Source of the DNA: Promicromonospora sukumoe
Lineage (GTDB): Bacteria > Actinomycetota > Actinomycetes > Actinomycetales > Cellulomonadaceae
DNA length: 64,000 nucleotides
Direction: 5' to 3'
NCBI RefSeq assembly: GCF_014137995.1
Contig: NZ_JACGWV010000002.1
Coordinates: 186,001 to 250,000, forward strand
The position numbers were made by a program, and so were the translations under genes. Within the stretch, counting starts at the first letter, position 1. Each line of letters opens with the position of its first letter. The notes below the pieces were generated by a model. That model had not been told where the DNA came from. It saw nothing but the letters and a program-made list of their open reading frames with translations, and did not search any database. This document shows positions 1 to 8,934 of this stretch, in pieces.

Positions 1-1
1 G

Positions 2-997
2 GAGTCGATCTGGGCGATCCTCGCCAACAACACGCTGTGGGCGGCCTTCCCCCACGCCGTCGCCGCCGCCTTCCTGACCGCCGGGACCTTCGTGGCCGGC
101 ATCGCCGCCTGGTGGATGGTGCGCCTCGCCCGGACCAAGCAGCCCGAGTCCGTCGAGCTCGCCCGGAACGTGTACCGCCCCGCCGTGATCCTCGGCACGG
201 TCGTCATGCTGATCTCCGGCGCCGGCGTGGCACTGTCCGGCGACGTCCAGGGCAAGCTCATGTTCGAGCAGCAGCCGGGCAAGATGGCGTCCGCCGAGGC
301 GCTGTGCGAGGGCGAGGAGGCCGCGAACTTCTCGATCCTCACGATCGGTGATCTCTCCAACTCCTGCGAGGGCGTGCGGCACATCCTGGAGGTGCCCGGC
401 CTGGCCAGCTACCTCGGCACGGGGCACTTCTCCGGCCCGGAGAGCTTCCTGCCCGGCGTCAACGACGTGCAGGAGCAGTACTCCGAGAAGTTCGGCGCCA
501 CCGACGAGGCCGGCAACCCCATCTCGTACACGCCGAACCTCGCGGTCACCTACTGGAGCTTCCGGCTCATGATCGGGTTCGCCGCCGGATCCGCGCTGCT
601 GGCGCTGGCCGCTCTCTGGTTCACGCGCGGCGGCCGGGTCAGCGACAACAAGTGGCTCGCCCGCATCGGGATCGCCGCGATCCCCACCCCGTTCATCGCC
701 TCGTCGTTCGGCTGGATCTTCACCGAGATGGGCCGCCAGCCCTGGGTCGTCGCCCCGAACCCCACGGGGATCGACCAGATCCGGCTGCTCACCATGAACG
801 GCGTCTCCGAGGTGGTGAGCCCGGGCATGGTGCTCGCCTCGATGATCGTGTTCACCCTGCTCTACGGCGTGCTGGCCTTCGTCTGGTACCGGCTCATGCA
901 CCGGTACGCGGTCGAGGGCGTGCCCTCGACGGTCCGCGACGAGTCGCCCGAGGCGGCCTCGGACGGCTCCGACCGGCCCCTCTCGTTCGCCTACTGA
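2..997 (+). CDS. cydA: Cytochrome bd oxidase subunit I, C-terminal part (5' end outside window)
   Basis: The frame is open from base 2, so this is the last 331 residues of a gene that begins upstream. The product is the haem-carrying subunit of the quinol:O2 oxidoreductase in the cytoplasmic membrane. The CydA hallmark QQPGKMASAEAL is present, as are the late membrane helices and the motif GRQPWVVAPNPTG with a following long helix. The stop is TGA at 995-997. cydB follows after 72 bases and then cydD and cydC, giving the classic cydABDC order, so subunits and assembly exporter are probably co-transcribed. The Q-loop and the proximal haem ligands lie outside the visible part. Confidence 0.95.
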   Translation, partial: ESIWAILANNTLWAAFPHAVAAAFLTAGTFVAGIAAWWMVRLARTKQPESVELARNVYRPAVILGTVVMLISGAGVALSGDVQGKLMFEQQPGKMASAEALCEGEEAANFSILTIGDLSNSCEGVRHILEVPGLASYLGTGHFSGPESFLPGVNDVQEQYSEKFGATDEAGNPISYTPNLAVTYWSFRLMIGFAAGSALLALAALWFTRGGRVSDNKWLARIGIAAIPTPFIASSFGWIFTEMGRQPWVVAPNPTGIDQIRLLTMNGVSEVVSPGMVLASMIVFTLLYGVLAFVWYRLMHRYAVEGVPSTVRDESPEAASDGSDRPLSFAY

Positions 998-1069
998 CCG
1001 CGAGCGCCTCATGTCCCCTGAACTGACGCAGACCAGCCTCTTGCAGACCAGCCTCATGAAGACAAGGAA

Positions 1070-2125
1070 GTGACCGTGGACCTCGCACTCGTGTGGTTCT
1101 TCATCATCGCGATCCTGTGGACCGGGTACCTCGTGCTCGAGGGGTTCGACTTCGGCGTCGGCATGCTGATGTCGATCCTGCCGCGCGGCAGGGCCGAGCA
1201 CCGGGAGAAGGAGCGGCGCGTGCTGGTGAACAGCATCGGACCGCTCTGGGACGGCAACGAGGTGTGGCTGATCACCGCGGGCGGTGCCACCTTCGCCGCC
1301 TTCCCCGAGTGGTACGCCACGATGTTCTCCGGCTTCTACATCCCGCTGCTGCTGATCCTCGTGGCGCTCATCGTGCGCGGCGTCGCCTTCGAGTACCGCG
1401 GCAAGATCGCCGGCACGGCATGGGCGCGGCGCTGCGACGTCGCGATCCAGGTGGGCTCGTGGGTGCCCGCCGTGCTCTGGGGTGTCGCGTTCGCCAACCT
1501 GGTGCGCGGCGTCCAGCTCGACGAGGCGCACCAGTACGTGGGCGGCTTCTGGGCCCTGCTCAACCCGTTCGCGCTGCTCGGCGGCGCCACGACGCTGGTG
1601 CTGTTCCTGCTGCACGGCTCCGTGTTCGTGGCGCTCAAGACCGACGGCGAGATCCGGGCCCGCGCCCGCCGGCTCGCCGGCGTCCTGTCGCTGGTGGCCG
1701 TGCTGGTGGCCGGCGGCTGGGCCGTCTGGGCACAGGTGGCGTTCTCCCCCGCCTGGACGTGGGCCGCCGTCGCCGTGGCGGCGCTGGCGCTGGTCGGCGT
1801 CGTCGTGACCAACCGGATGGGCCGAGAAGGCTGGGCCTTCGGGCTCTCCGCCGTCTCGATCGTCGCGGCCGTGGTGCTGATCTTCGGCTCCATGTACCCC
1901 GACGTCATGCCCGGCCTGGACGGCGGCAACTCGCTGACCATCGCCGAGGCCTCCTCGACCCCGTACACCCTGACCGTGATGACATGGGTCGCCGTGTTCC
2001 TCACCCCGCTCGTGATCCTCTACCAGGGCTGGACCTACTGGGTCTTCCGCCGCCGGCTCAGCGTGGAGCACATCCCCGCGCCCGCCGGGCTGACCTGGAA
2101 GAAGATCAAGGAGTCGGCGTTCTGA
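1070..2125 (+). CDS. cydB: Cytochrome bd oxidase subunit II
   Basis: This 351-residue multi-pass membrane protein pairs with CydA in the bd-type terminal oxidase, which is used under low oxygen or when the aa3/bcc branch is limiting. The family motif EGFDFGVGML lies at about residues 24-33, followed by WDGNEVWLI and the helices typical of CydB. The GTG start at 1070 was chosen because AAGGAAG sits just upstream and the peptide MTVDLALVWFF begins the first helix as in the family. Length is normal. It lies between cydA (72-nt gap) and cydD (34-nt gap). Confidence 0.95.
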   Translation: MTVDLALVWFFIIAILWTGYLVLEGFDFGVGMLMSILPRGRAEHREKERRVLVNSIGPLWDGNEVWLITAGGATFAAFPEWYATMFSGFYIPLLLILVALIVRGVAFEYRGKIAGTAWARRCDVAIQVGSWVPAVLWGVAFANLVRGVQLDEAHQYVGGFWALLNPFALLGGATTLVLFLLHGSVFVALKTDGEIRARARRLAGVLSLVAVLVAGGWAVWAQVAFSPAWTWAAVAVAALALVGVVVTNRMGREGWAFGLSAVSIVAAVVLIFGSMYPDVMPGLDGGNSLTIAEASSTPYTLTVMTWVAVFLTPLVILYQGWTYWVFRRRLSVEHIPAPAGLTWKKIKESAF

Positions 2126-2159
2126 GCCGCAGGCCGGACCGGAACGCGAACATCACGTC

Positions 2160-4439
2160 ATGAAACCCCTCGACCCCCGCCTGCTGCGCCAGGTGCACGC
2201 GGCACGCTGGTACGTGGCCCTCACGGTGGGGCTCGGCCTGGCCGCCGCCGGCCTGATCGTGGCGCAGGCCCTGCTCCTCGCCGCGATCCTGACGCCGGTC
2301 GTGCGCGGGGACGGCGTGTCCGGACCCGAGCTGGTGCGGTCGTTCGGCTGGCTCGCGCTCGTCGTCGGCGGGCGGGCCGCCGTCGCGTGGGCGCAGGAGC
2401 GGTACGCGCTGCGCGCGGCCGCCCGGACGATCGCCGAGCTGCGCCGCGCCGTCGTCGAGGCCTGGGCGGCGCGCGGTCCCCGGGCCGCGTGGCCGACGGC
2501 GGACGGCGGGGCGGGCTCGGGCGGGGCTGGCGCGGAAGGGGCCGCGGACGGCGGGGCCGACTCGGTCGGAACGGCGGACGGCGGGGCCGACTCGGCAGAG
2601 GCTGACTCGGGACGGGCCGCGGACGGCGGGGCGACGGCCGGGACCGGCCCCGCCGCGACGTCGGGCGGTGGGAGCGGGGCGAGCCCCGAGGCCGAGGTGG
2701 CGACCCTCGCGACCCGCGGCCTCGACGCCCTGGAGCCGTACCTCGTGCGGTACGTGCCGCAGCTCGTGCTGACGGCGCTGCTCACGCCCGCCCTCGTGTT
2801 CGTGCTGTTCGGCCTGGACTGGGTCTCGGCAGTGATCGCCGTCGTGACGCTGCCGCTCGTGCCCGTGTTCATGGTGCTCGTGGGGCGCCTGACGGCGGGG
2901 ACGTCCGAGCGGCGGCTCGCCACCGTGGAACGGCTCGGCGCCCAGGTGCTGGACCTCGTCGCCGGGCTCCCGACGCTGCGCGCCTTCGGCCGGTCGTTCG
3001 GGCCGGCCGAGCGGGTGCGCGCGCTGGGCGACGCCTCCCGCCGGGCCACGATGGGCACGCTGCGCGTCGCGTTCCTGTCCTCGATGGTGCTGGAGCTGCT
3101 CACGACGCTGTCGGTGGCGATCATCGCCGTCGGCGTCGGGCTGCGGCTCGTCGAAGGTGCCATGGAGCTGCAGCCGGCGCTGGCCGTGCTGGTGCTCGCG
3201 CCCGAGGTGTACCTGCCGCTGAGGCGGGTCGGCGCGGAGTTCCACGCGTCGGTCGACGGTGTGGCGGCCGTGGACCGGGCGCTCGCCCTCATCGACTCGG
3301 GCTCGGGCTCGACGGCGGGTTCGGGTGCTGGTGCTGGTGCTGGTGCCGGTGCCGGTGCCGCTTCCGTCGCCCGGGCGGACGGCGGGGGCGCCGCCGCGCC
3401 GTCGTCGGGACGCTCACTCGTGCTGGAGGGGGTCTCCGTGCGGGCCGGCGGGCGCGGGGTCGTCGCGCCGTCCGGGCTCTCGGCACGCATACCGCTGGGT
3501 TCCGGCGCGCGCGGGAACGGGCGGGTCGTCGCGCTGCGCGGGCCGAGCGGGTCGGGCAAGTCGACCGCCGTGCTCACGATCCTGGGGCTCCTCGCCCCGG
3601 ATGCCGGACGGGTCGGCCTGGCCGGGCCCGACGGCGCGTTCCACGACCTCGCGGACCCGGCCCGCGGCGGTCTCGCCGGGTGGTGGGCCGGGCTCACCTG
3701 GGTGCCGCAGCGGCCGACGCTGGCGCCGGGGCGGCTGCGCGACGTCGTCCTGGAGGGTGCTGTGCCGGCAGGCTCAGGCCGGGAGGGCTCGGGGCGGGAG
3801 GACTCGGGCCGGGAGGACTCGCTCCTGGACGGCGCCTCCGGCGTGGACCGCGACCGGGCACTGGCCGAGGCGGCCCGGCTGACCGGCCTGGACGCCGTCG
3901 TCGGCACCCTGCCCGACGGCTGGGACACCCGCATCGGGCTCGGCGGCGTCGGGCTGTCCGTGGGGCAGCGCCAGCGCGTCGCGCTCACCTCCGCCCTGCT
4001 CGACGACGCCGGCGCCAAGCCGCTGGTGATCCTCGACGAACCGACCGCACACCTCGACGCGCGCGGCGAGCAGGCCGTGCTCGACACCGTCCGGGCGTGG
4101 CGCGACGCCGGCCGGACCGTGCTCGTCGTCGCGCACCGGGCGTCGCTGCTCGCCCTCGCGGACCAGGTGGTCGACGTCCGCTCGGCGTCGGAGGCGGCTG
4201 GGCCGGACGACCCGGCACGGACCGGCGAACCGGGCGCAATGACTGGGCTGGGCCTGCCGGGTGGGTCGGGTGAGCCGGGTGAGCCGGGCGCAATGACTGG
4301 GCTGGGCGAGCCGGATGAGCCGGATGAGCCGGATGAGCCGGCTGGATCAGGCGGGCCCGCAGGCGCGGCGCAGGACGACGCGCCCGCGGGACACACGGCG
4401 GGGCCGGCGTCCGGCCTCGCGGACCGGGAGGCACGATGA
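2160..4439 (+). CDS. cydD: CydDC thiol-reductant ABC exporter, subunit CydD, with low-complexity insertions
   Basis: This 759-residue half-transporter has a membrane domain followed by an ATPase domain. With CydC it exports glutathione/cysteine-type thiols and is needed for bd oxidase assembly. Walker A (GPSGSGKST) is at about residue 461, the signature LSVGQRQRV near 599 and Walker B (VILDEPTAHLD) near 622. Typical relatives are about 550-600 residues. The excess is a Gly/Ala/Asp-rich insert at about 105-180 in a cytoplasmic loop, an alternating Gly-Ala linker before the ATPase domain (about 378-410), and a C-terminal tail (about 685-759) with duplicated GAMTGLG and repeated EPD units. The stop overlaps the cydC start by 4 nt (ATGA). 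Confidence 0.93.
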   Translation: MKPLDPRLLRQVHAARWYVALTVGLGLAAAGLIVAQALLLAAILTPVVRGDGVSGPELVRSFGWLALVVGGRAAVAWAQERYALRAAARTIAELRRAVVEAWAARGPRAAWPTADGGAGSGGAGAEGAADGGADSVGTADGGADSAEADSGRAADGGATAGTGPAATSGGGSGASPEAEVATLATRGLDALEPYLVRYVPQLVLTALLTPALVFVLFGLDWVSAVIAVVTLPLVPVFMVLVGRLTAGTSERRLATVERLGAQVLDLVAGLPTLRAFGRSFGPAERVRALGDASRRATMGTLRVAFLSSMVLELLTTLSVAIIAVGVGLRLVEGAMELQPALAVLVLAPEVYLPLRRVGAEFHASVDGVAAVDRALALIDSGSGSTAGSGAGAGAGAGAGAASVARADGGGAAAPSSGRSLVLEGVSVRAGGRGVVAPSGLSARIPLGSGARGNGRVVALRGPSGSGKSTAVLTILGLLAPDAGRVGLAGPDGAFHDLADPARGGLAGWWAGLTWVPQRPTLAPGRLRDVVLEGAVPAGSGREGSGREDSGREDSLLDGASGVDRDRALAEAARLTGLDAVVGTLPDGWDTRIGLGGVGLSVGQRQRVALTSALLDDAGAKPLVILDEPTAHLDARGEQAVLDTVRAWRDAGRTVLVVAHRASLLALADQVVDVRSASEAAGPDDPARTGEPGAMTGLGLPGGSGEPGEPGAMTGLGEPDEPDEPDEPAGSGGPAGAAQDDAPAGHTAGPASGLADREAR
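2505..2695 (+). repeat. Degenerate GADGG/ADSxGTADGG coding repeat in cydD
   Basis: In-frame, imperfect repeats of GCGGACGGCGGGGC-type units code for a Gly/Ala/Asp/Ser-rich stretch in the loop before the ATLATRG motif of the CydD membrane domain. Relatives have a short loop at this place. It reads as slippage-driven expansion. Confidence 0.7.
4224..4345 (+). repeat. Tandem repeats in the cydD C-terminal tail
   Basis: A unit coding EPGAMTGLG occurs twice about 55 bases apart, and the second copy runs into three or four GAGCCGGAT units coding EPD. The array lies after the last conserved ATPase segment, so it adds a disordered tail. Confidence 0.75.
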
Positions 4440-6796
4440 CCACGCCCCTGACCCGGGACCCGGCCCGCCCGGTCTCCCCCGCGCGAGACACGCGCGACCC
4501 GCTGCGGCGCGTGCTGCCCCTGCTGGAGGTGCGCCCGGGCAAGGTCGCGGCCGCGGTCGCGCTCGGCGTGCTGGCCCTGGCCTGCGCGATCGGGCTCGCC
4601 GCGGTCGCCGCGTGGCTCGTCGCCCGGGCGTCGCAGATGCCGCCGGTGCTCACGCTCTCGGTCGCGGTGGTCTCGGTGCGGGCGTTCGGCATCGGGCGGG
4701 GCGTGCTGCGGTACTGCGAGCGCCTGGCCTCCCACGACGTCGCCCTGCGCGGCATGGCCGCCCTGCGCGCGAACCTGTACGCGCGGCTCGCCGCCGACGA
4801 CCGGCCCGTGACCGTGCGCCGTGGCGAGCTCCTGGCCCGGATCGGGCAGGACGTCGACGACGTGGGCGACGTCGTGGTGCGTGCGATGGTGCCCGCCGGG
4901 GTCGCGGCGGTGACGTCGCTCGGCTCGGTGATCCTGCTGGGGGTGCTGCTGCCGGCCGCGGGTGTGGCGCTGGCGGTGTGCCTGGTGCTGGCGGGGGTCG
5001 TGACGCCGTGGCTCGCGGCGCGGGCGGCGGCCCGGACCGAGGCGCGGGGCGCGGCGGCCCGCGGCGAGGTGTCGGCGCTGTCGCTGGGGCTCCTGGAGGA
5101 GTCGGCCGCGCTGCGGGTCGCCGGCCGGTTCGACGCACGGGTCGCCGACCTGGACGCGGCGGACGCGCGGCTGTCCGCCGTCGCCGACGACGGGGCCCGC
5201 ACCTCCGGGCTCGCCGCCGCCCTGGGGGCGCTGGCCCAGGGGCTCGCGGTGCTCGCCTCGCTGGCGTTCGGCATCCCGGCGGCGCTGGACGGGTCGCTGT
5301 CGCCCGAGGCGCTGACCGTGATCGTGCTGACGCCGCTCGCCGTGTTCGAGGCGACCGCGGGCCTACCCGCCGCGGCGGTCCAGCTGCACCGCTCGCGCGA
5401 GGCGGCACGGCGGCTGCTGGGCCTGCTCCCGGACACGCCCGCGAGCGCAGCAAACGTTACGACCTCCGCGACCTCGAACGTGTCAGAACCACAGGTCCCT
5501 CGGGGGACCCGTACGTCTGACACGGTGGGGGCCGCTAGCGAGACGGTGGGGGCCGGCGTCGAGGGGCGTGACCCGGGCGGAGCGCACGTGTCAGACGTAC
5601 AGGTACCCCGGGGGACCTGTACGTCTGACAACGGGGAGGTCGCGGACGAGACCGCGGGGGCAGGTGTCAAGGGGCGTGACTCGGGCGGGGCGCACGTGTC
5701 AGACGTACAGGCACCCCGAGGGACCTGTGGGTCTGACACGTCGGGGGGTGCATCGGGGGTTTCGGGCGGGGACGGCGGGGCGCTACTCGTGCTCGACGAC
5801 GTCGCCGCGGGCTGGCCCGGAGCCGACGGCCGGCGCGTCGCGGCGGTCGAGGGTGTGTCCCTGACGCTGCGGCCGGGTTCGGTCGTGGCGCTGGCAGGGC
5901 CGTCCGGCGTCGGCAAGACGACGCTGCTGATGACGGCGGCCGGGCTGATCCCGGCGGTCTCCGGCGGGGTCGGTCGCAAGGTCGGTCGCGGGGTCGGTGA
6001 CGGAAGGTCGGCAGTTGGTCAGGTAGTCGGCAGCTCGGACTACCGATCACCTGACGAACTACCGACCGCCGAACTGCCGGTCGCGCGGAGCGGGGGCGGG
6101 GGTGGGGACGCTCACGGCGGGGCGTTGTTCGTCGCCGAGGACGGGCATGTGTTCGACACGACCGTGCTGGAGAACCTGCGGGTCGCGCGCGGCGACGTCA
6201 CGTCGGACGAGGCGCGTGCCGCGCTGGACGCCGTCGGGCTGGGCGACTGGCTCGCCGCGCTTCCCGCAGGGCTGGACACCGTGGTGGGCACGGACGCGGC
6301 GGCGGTCTCGGGCGGCGAGCGCCGTCGGCTGCTGGTGGCGCGTGCACTCCTGGCGCCGGCGCGGGTGCTGCTCGTGGACGAGCCCGCCGAGCACCTCGAC
6401 GGCGCGACCGCTGACGCGCTCGTGGACGCCGTCGCCGCCCACGCCCGTGCGACCGGCCGGGCCGTGCTGCTGGCGACCCACCGCCTCACGCCGCTGACCG
6501 TGGCCGACGAGGTGCTGCTCCTCGCGCAGGGCGCGCCTGGGCCCGACGCCGGAACTGCCACCGCCGAGCCTGGCACCGCTGGGCTCGACGCCGCCGGGGC
6601 TGGCTTCGCTGGATCTGGCGCCGCCGGACTTGGCACGACTGGGCTTGGCGCCGCTGGAGCTGGCACGACCGGACCTGGCATCGCCGGGGCTGGTGCGGGA
6701 CCGGGCGCGCCCGCGACCGTCGCTGCTCGCGGGCGGCACGAGGACCTGCTCGCCACCGACCCCGCCTACGCCTGGGCGGCCGCGCAGGAGGGCTGA
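4436..6796 (+). CDS. cydC: CydDC thiol-reductant ABC exporter, subunit CydC, carrying translated palindromic elements
   Basis: Partner of CydD, 786 residues against about 550 in relatives. The order is membrane domain (to about 340), a long linker (about 343-450), and ATPase with Walker A GPSGVGKT (about 487), signature VSGGERRRLLVARAL (about 624) and Walker B VLLVDEPAEHLD (about 643). The linker is built from three copies of palindromic family A, each read as a variant of HVSDVQVPRGTCTSD. Two of them lie in a 36-codon tandem duplication. A family-E element adds about 24 residues between Walker A and the Q-loop region (VAEDGHVF). The tail (about 700-765) is a 15-bp tandem repeat giving [AT][AT]GxG pentapeptides. 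All motifs survive, so the gene is probably functional. Confidence 0.92.
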   Translation: MTTPLTRDPARPVSPARDTRDPLRRVLPLLEVRPGKVAAAVALGVLALACAIGLAAVAAWLVARASQMPPVLTLSVAVVSVRAFGIGRGVLRYCERLASHDVALRGMAALRANLYARLAADDRPVTVRRGELLARIGQDVDDVGDVVVRAMVPAGVAAVTSLGSVILLGVLLPAAGVALAVCLVLAGVVTPWLAARAAARTEARGAAARGEVSALSLGLLEESAALRVAGRFDARVADLDAADARLSAVADDGARTSGLAAALGALAQGLAVLASLAFGIPAALDGSLSPEALTVIVLTPLAVFEATAGLPAAAVQLHRSREAARRLLGLLPDTPASAANVTTSATSNVSEPQVPRGTRTSDTVGAASETVGAGVEGRDPGGAHVSDVQVPRGTCTSDNGEVADETAGAGVKGRDSGGAHVSDVQAPRGTCGSDTSGGASGVSGGDGGALLVLDDVAAGWPGADGRRVAAVEGVSLTLRPGSVVALAGPSGVGKTTLLMTAAGLIPAVSGGVGRKVGRGVGDGRSAVGQVVGSSDYRSPDELPTAELPVARSGGGGGDAHGGALFVAEDGHVFDTTVLENLRVARGDVTSDEARAALDAVGLGDWLAALPAGLDTVVGTDAAAVSGGERRRLLVARALLAPARVLLVDEPAEHLDGATADALVDAVAAHARATGRAVLLATHRLTPLTVADEVLLLAQGAPGPDAGTATAEPGTAGLDAAGAGFAGSGAAGLGTTGLGAAGAGTTGPGIAGAGAGPGAPATVAARGRHEDLLATDPAYAWAAAQEG
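5479..5524. repeat. Palindromic element family A, copy 1 (inside cydC)
   Basis: Imperfect palindrome with arms related to CGTGTCAGACGTACAGGT and its complement, centre CTCGGG. It is translated as VSEPQVPRGTRTSDT. This is the most diverged of the six copies in the window. Confidence 0.85.
5540..5755 (+). repeat. 108-bp in-frame tandem duplication in cydC containing two family-A palindromes
   Basis: Units of 108 bp (36 codons) start at about 5540 and 5648. They share the flank coding ET-GAGV-GRD-GGAHVSD as well as the palindrome. Copy A2 (about 5585-5632) has arms CACGTGTCAGACGTACAGG around CCCGGG. Copy A3 (about 5693-5741) has a few changes. The duplication must therefore have happened after an element inserted. 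Confidence 0.88.
6006..6067. repeat. Palindromic element family E, copy 1 (inside cydC ATPase domain)
   Basis: A 62-bp element has outer arms GGTCGGCAG / CTACCGACC and inner arms GTCAGGTAGTCGGCA / TACCGATCACCTGAC around GCTCGGAC. It is translated in frame between Walker A and the Q-loop region. The same 62-bp element, better preserved, is intergenic at 38236-38297. Confidence 0.85.
6543..6715 (+). repeat. 15-bp tandem repeat coding pentapeptides at the cydC C-terminus
   Basis: Successive 15-bp units such as GCCGCCGGGGCTGGC and ACGACTGGGCTTGGC give about ten pentapeptides of the form [AT][AT]GxG, a collagen-like Gly-rich tail just before the last conserved segment of CydC. Confidence 0.75.
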
Positions 6797-6858
6797 GGCC
6801 CCGTACCGGACTAGGCACCTGCTGCCGCACCGGGCCGCACCCTTGCAGCAGCTGCTCG

Positions 6859-6939
6859 GCTGACTCCGGTTCAGCAGGCAGCAGACGACCGTCAACCCTT
6901 GAGTTGCGGTCGCCCGCGGCCTGCTGAACCGGAGTCAGC
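6859..6939. repeat. Palindromic element family C, copy 1; likely two-way terminator between cydC and the kinase gene
   Basis: Perfect 21-bp terminal arms begin GCTGACTCCGGTTCAGCAGG. The inner part forms a second hairpin (CGACCG / CGGTCG). It lies between convergent genes. A second copy is at 12478-12560, again between convergent genes. Confidence 0.85.
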
Positions 6940-6977
6940 GGCGCCGGCCTGCCTCGGCCGCAGATGCATGGTCTCCG

Positions 6978-8219
6978 TCAGTCTTGCGCGGCGGGCAGGC
7001 GGACCGTGACGCGGAGGCCCCCGCCGTCGCGGGGTTCGAGGGTGAGGGTCCCGTCGTGGGCCTCGGCGATGCTCCGCACTATGGCAAGGCCCAGCCCGAC
7101 GCCGACGTGGTCGGCGTCCACGACCCGACCCGCACCGCTCCCGACTGCGACGCCTCCGCGTGCCCGGCCCGCGGCCGCGCGGCCGGGGCGGGCGCGTTCG
7201 CTGCCGCGCTGGAACGGCTCGGCGAGAGTCGCCACGAGCCCAGCCGTGAGCCGCTCCCCCGTGTTCTCGACGACGAGCGTCGCGCCGCCGTCGGACACAC
7301 TCGTGTGCACCCGCACCGTGCCCGCCCCCGCCCTGCCTCCCCTCGCGCTGCCGGCCCCCGCGCCGCCATCCCCGACCACGCCAGGCCCCACGCCGTCGCC
7401 GTCGGGCAGGTTGTGGACGATCGCGTTGTGCACGAGGTTGGTCGTGAGCTGCAGCAGGAGCGCCGGCGACCCCGTGGTCGGGGTGACGTCGCCGGAGGTC
7501 TCGATCGTGACGCCGCGGCGTCCGGCGAGCGGGAGGAGCGTCTCGGTGGCCTCCTCGGCCAGGAGGGACAGGTCGACGCGTTCCGGGGTGAACGACCGCT
7601 GGTCGGCACGGCTGAGCACGAGCAGGGCCTCGGTGAGGTCGATCGCCCGGGAGTTGACGGCGTGCAGCCGCTCGACGAGGTCGCCGGTGTCGCCGTCGGG
7701 GTCCCGGCGGGCGACGTCGAGGAACGTCTGGGCGATCGCGAGCGGGGTGCGCAGCTCGTGGGAGGCGTTGGAGGCGAAGCGGCGCTGCTCGGCGACGTGC
7801 GACTCGAGCCGGGCGAGCATGGCGTCGAAGGCGTCGGCGAGCTCGCGGAACTCGTCCCGGCGTCCCGGCAGGTGGATCCGGTGGGCGAGCGAGCCGGCGG
7901 TGGCGCGGCGGGCGGCGTCGGTGATCCGTGCCAGCGGGGCGATCATGCGGCCCGCGAGGAACCAGCCGCCCACCAGGCCGAACACCAGCAGGAACGCCAT
8001 CACGACGAGGGCCGCCGGGATGAACACCCGCGGCCCGACGCCGCCGATGAAGACCTGGGGGTTGGTGAGCTCGCGCAGGGTGTCGATCCCGGCCGAGGGC
8101 GACAACCGCAGCAGGAACACCCACGCGACGCCGAGCACGAGGGTGCCGGCCAGCATGAGGAACCCCGTGTAGCTCAGGGTCAGCTTGAGCCGGACGCTCA
8201 GGCCGGGCGCCCTATCCAC
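6978..8219 (-). CDS. Sensor histidine kinase (OmpR-partner type)
   Basis: A 413-residue membrane kinase with TM1 at about 14-36, a short external loop, TM2 at about 66-88, then HAMP, the phospho-acceptor helix (FASNASHELRTP, His154) and an ATPase domain with N-box LVHNAIVHN and GLGLAIVRS. A Gly/Ala-rich stretch separates parts of the ATPase domain. The GTG start overlaps the end of the response regulator by 8 nt (GTGGATAG), so the two are translationally coupled. Divergent ABC transporter genes suggest a BceS/MacB-like role in sensing antimicrobial or envelope stress; that role is inference. Confidence 0.9.
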   Translation of the reverse strand: MDRAPGLSVRLKLTLSYTGFLMLAGTLVLGVAWVFLLRLSPSAGIDTLRELTNPQVFIGGVGPRVFIPAALVVMAFLLVFGLVGGWFLAGRMIAPLARITDAARRATAGSLAHRIHLPGRRDEFRELADAFDAMLARLESHVAEQRRFASNASHELRTPLAIAQTFLDVARRDPDGDTGDLVERLHAVNSRAIDLTEALLVLSRADQRSFTPERVDLSLLAEEATETLLPLAGRRGVTIETSGDVTPTTGSPALLLQLTTNLVHNAIVHNLPDGDGVGPGVVGDGGAGAGSARGGRAGAGTVRVHTSVSDGGATLVVENTGERLTAGLVATLAEPFQRGSERARPGRAAAGRARGGVAVGSGAGRVVDADHVGVGLGLAIVRSIAEAHDGTLTLEPRDGGGLRVTVRLPAAQD

Positions 8220-8898
8220 GGTCGGCTTCCACGGGCGCCGGCACGTCGATCCGGTAGCCGACGCCGGGCACCGTCGCGATCACCCACGGCTCGCCGAGCC
8301 GCTTGCGCAGCGCCGAGACCGTGATGCGCACGGCGTTGGTGAAGGGGTCGGCGTTCTCGTCCCAGGCCCGTTCCAGCAGGTCCTCGGCGCTCACGACGCC
8401 GCCCTCGGCCGCCATCAGCACGTCGAGCACCGCGAACTGCTTGCGGGTCAGCGGCACGTAGCGGCCGTCACGGTAGACCTCGCGGCGGAACGGGTCGAGG
8501 CGCAGCCCCGCGACCTCCCGGACGGGCGGCCGGTGGTGGGCCCGACGCCGGTCGAGCGCCCGGAGCCGCAGCACGAGCTCGCGCAGCTCGAACGGCTTGG
8601 TGAGGTAGTCGTCGGCGCCGAGCTCGAACCCGGAGGCCTTGTCGTCGAGCCGGTCGGCGGCGGTCAGCATGAGGATCGGCATGCCGCTCCCGGACGCGAC
8701 CACGCGCCGGGCGATCTCGTCGCCCGACGGGCCGGGGATGTCGCGGTCGAGGACGGCGATGTCGTAGGTGTTGACGCTCAGCAGCTCCAGGGCCGTGTGA
8801 CCGTCCCCGGCGACGTCGGCGGCGATCGCCTCCAGGCGCAGGCCCGCGCGGATACCGTCCGCCATCTCGGGCTCGTCCTCGACGATCAGCACGCGCAT
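8212..8898 (-). CDS. Response regulator, OmpR/PhoB family
   Basis: A 228-residue DNA-binding regulator. The receiver domain starts MRVLIVEDEPEMADG, with phospho-acceptor Asp51 in AVLDRDIPG and Lys in LTKPFEL. The winged-helix domain follows with LTRKQFAVLDVLMA and VRITVSALRKRLG. The ATG at 8898 was chosen because the receiver beta-1 strand starts there; a longer open frame upstream has no conserved residues. It is co-transcribed with the kinase gene and lies 88 nt from the divergent ABC ATPase gene, its most likely target. Confidence 0.92.
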   Translation of the reverse strand: MRVLIVEDEPEMADGIRAGLRLEAIAADVAGDGHTALELLSVNTYDIAVLDRDIPGPSGDEIARRVVASGSGMPILMLTAADRLDDKASGFELGADDYLTKPFELRELVLRLRALDRRRAHHRPPVREVAGLRLDPFRREVYRDGRYVPLTRKQFAVLDVLMAAEGGVVSAEDLLERAWDENADPFTNAVRITVSALRKRLGEPWVIATVPGVGYRIDVPAPVEADRG

Positions 8899-8934
8899 GT
8901 CCTCGATGCTACGGAGCCGGGGTATATCGGGGGC

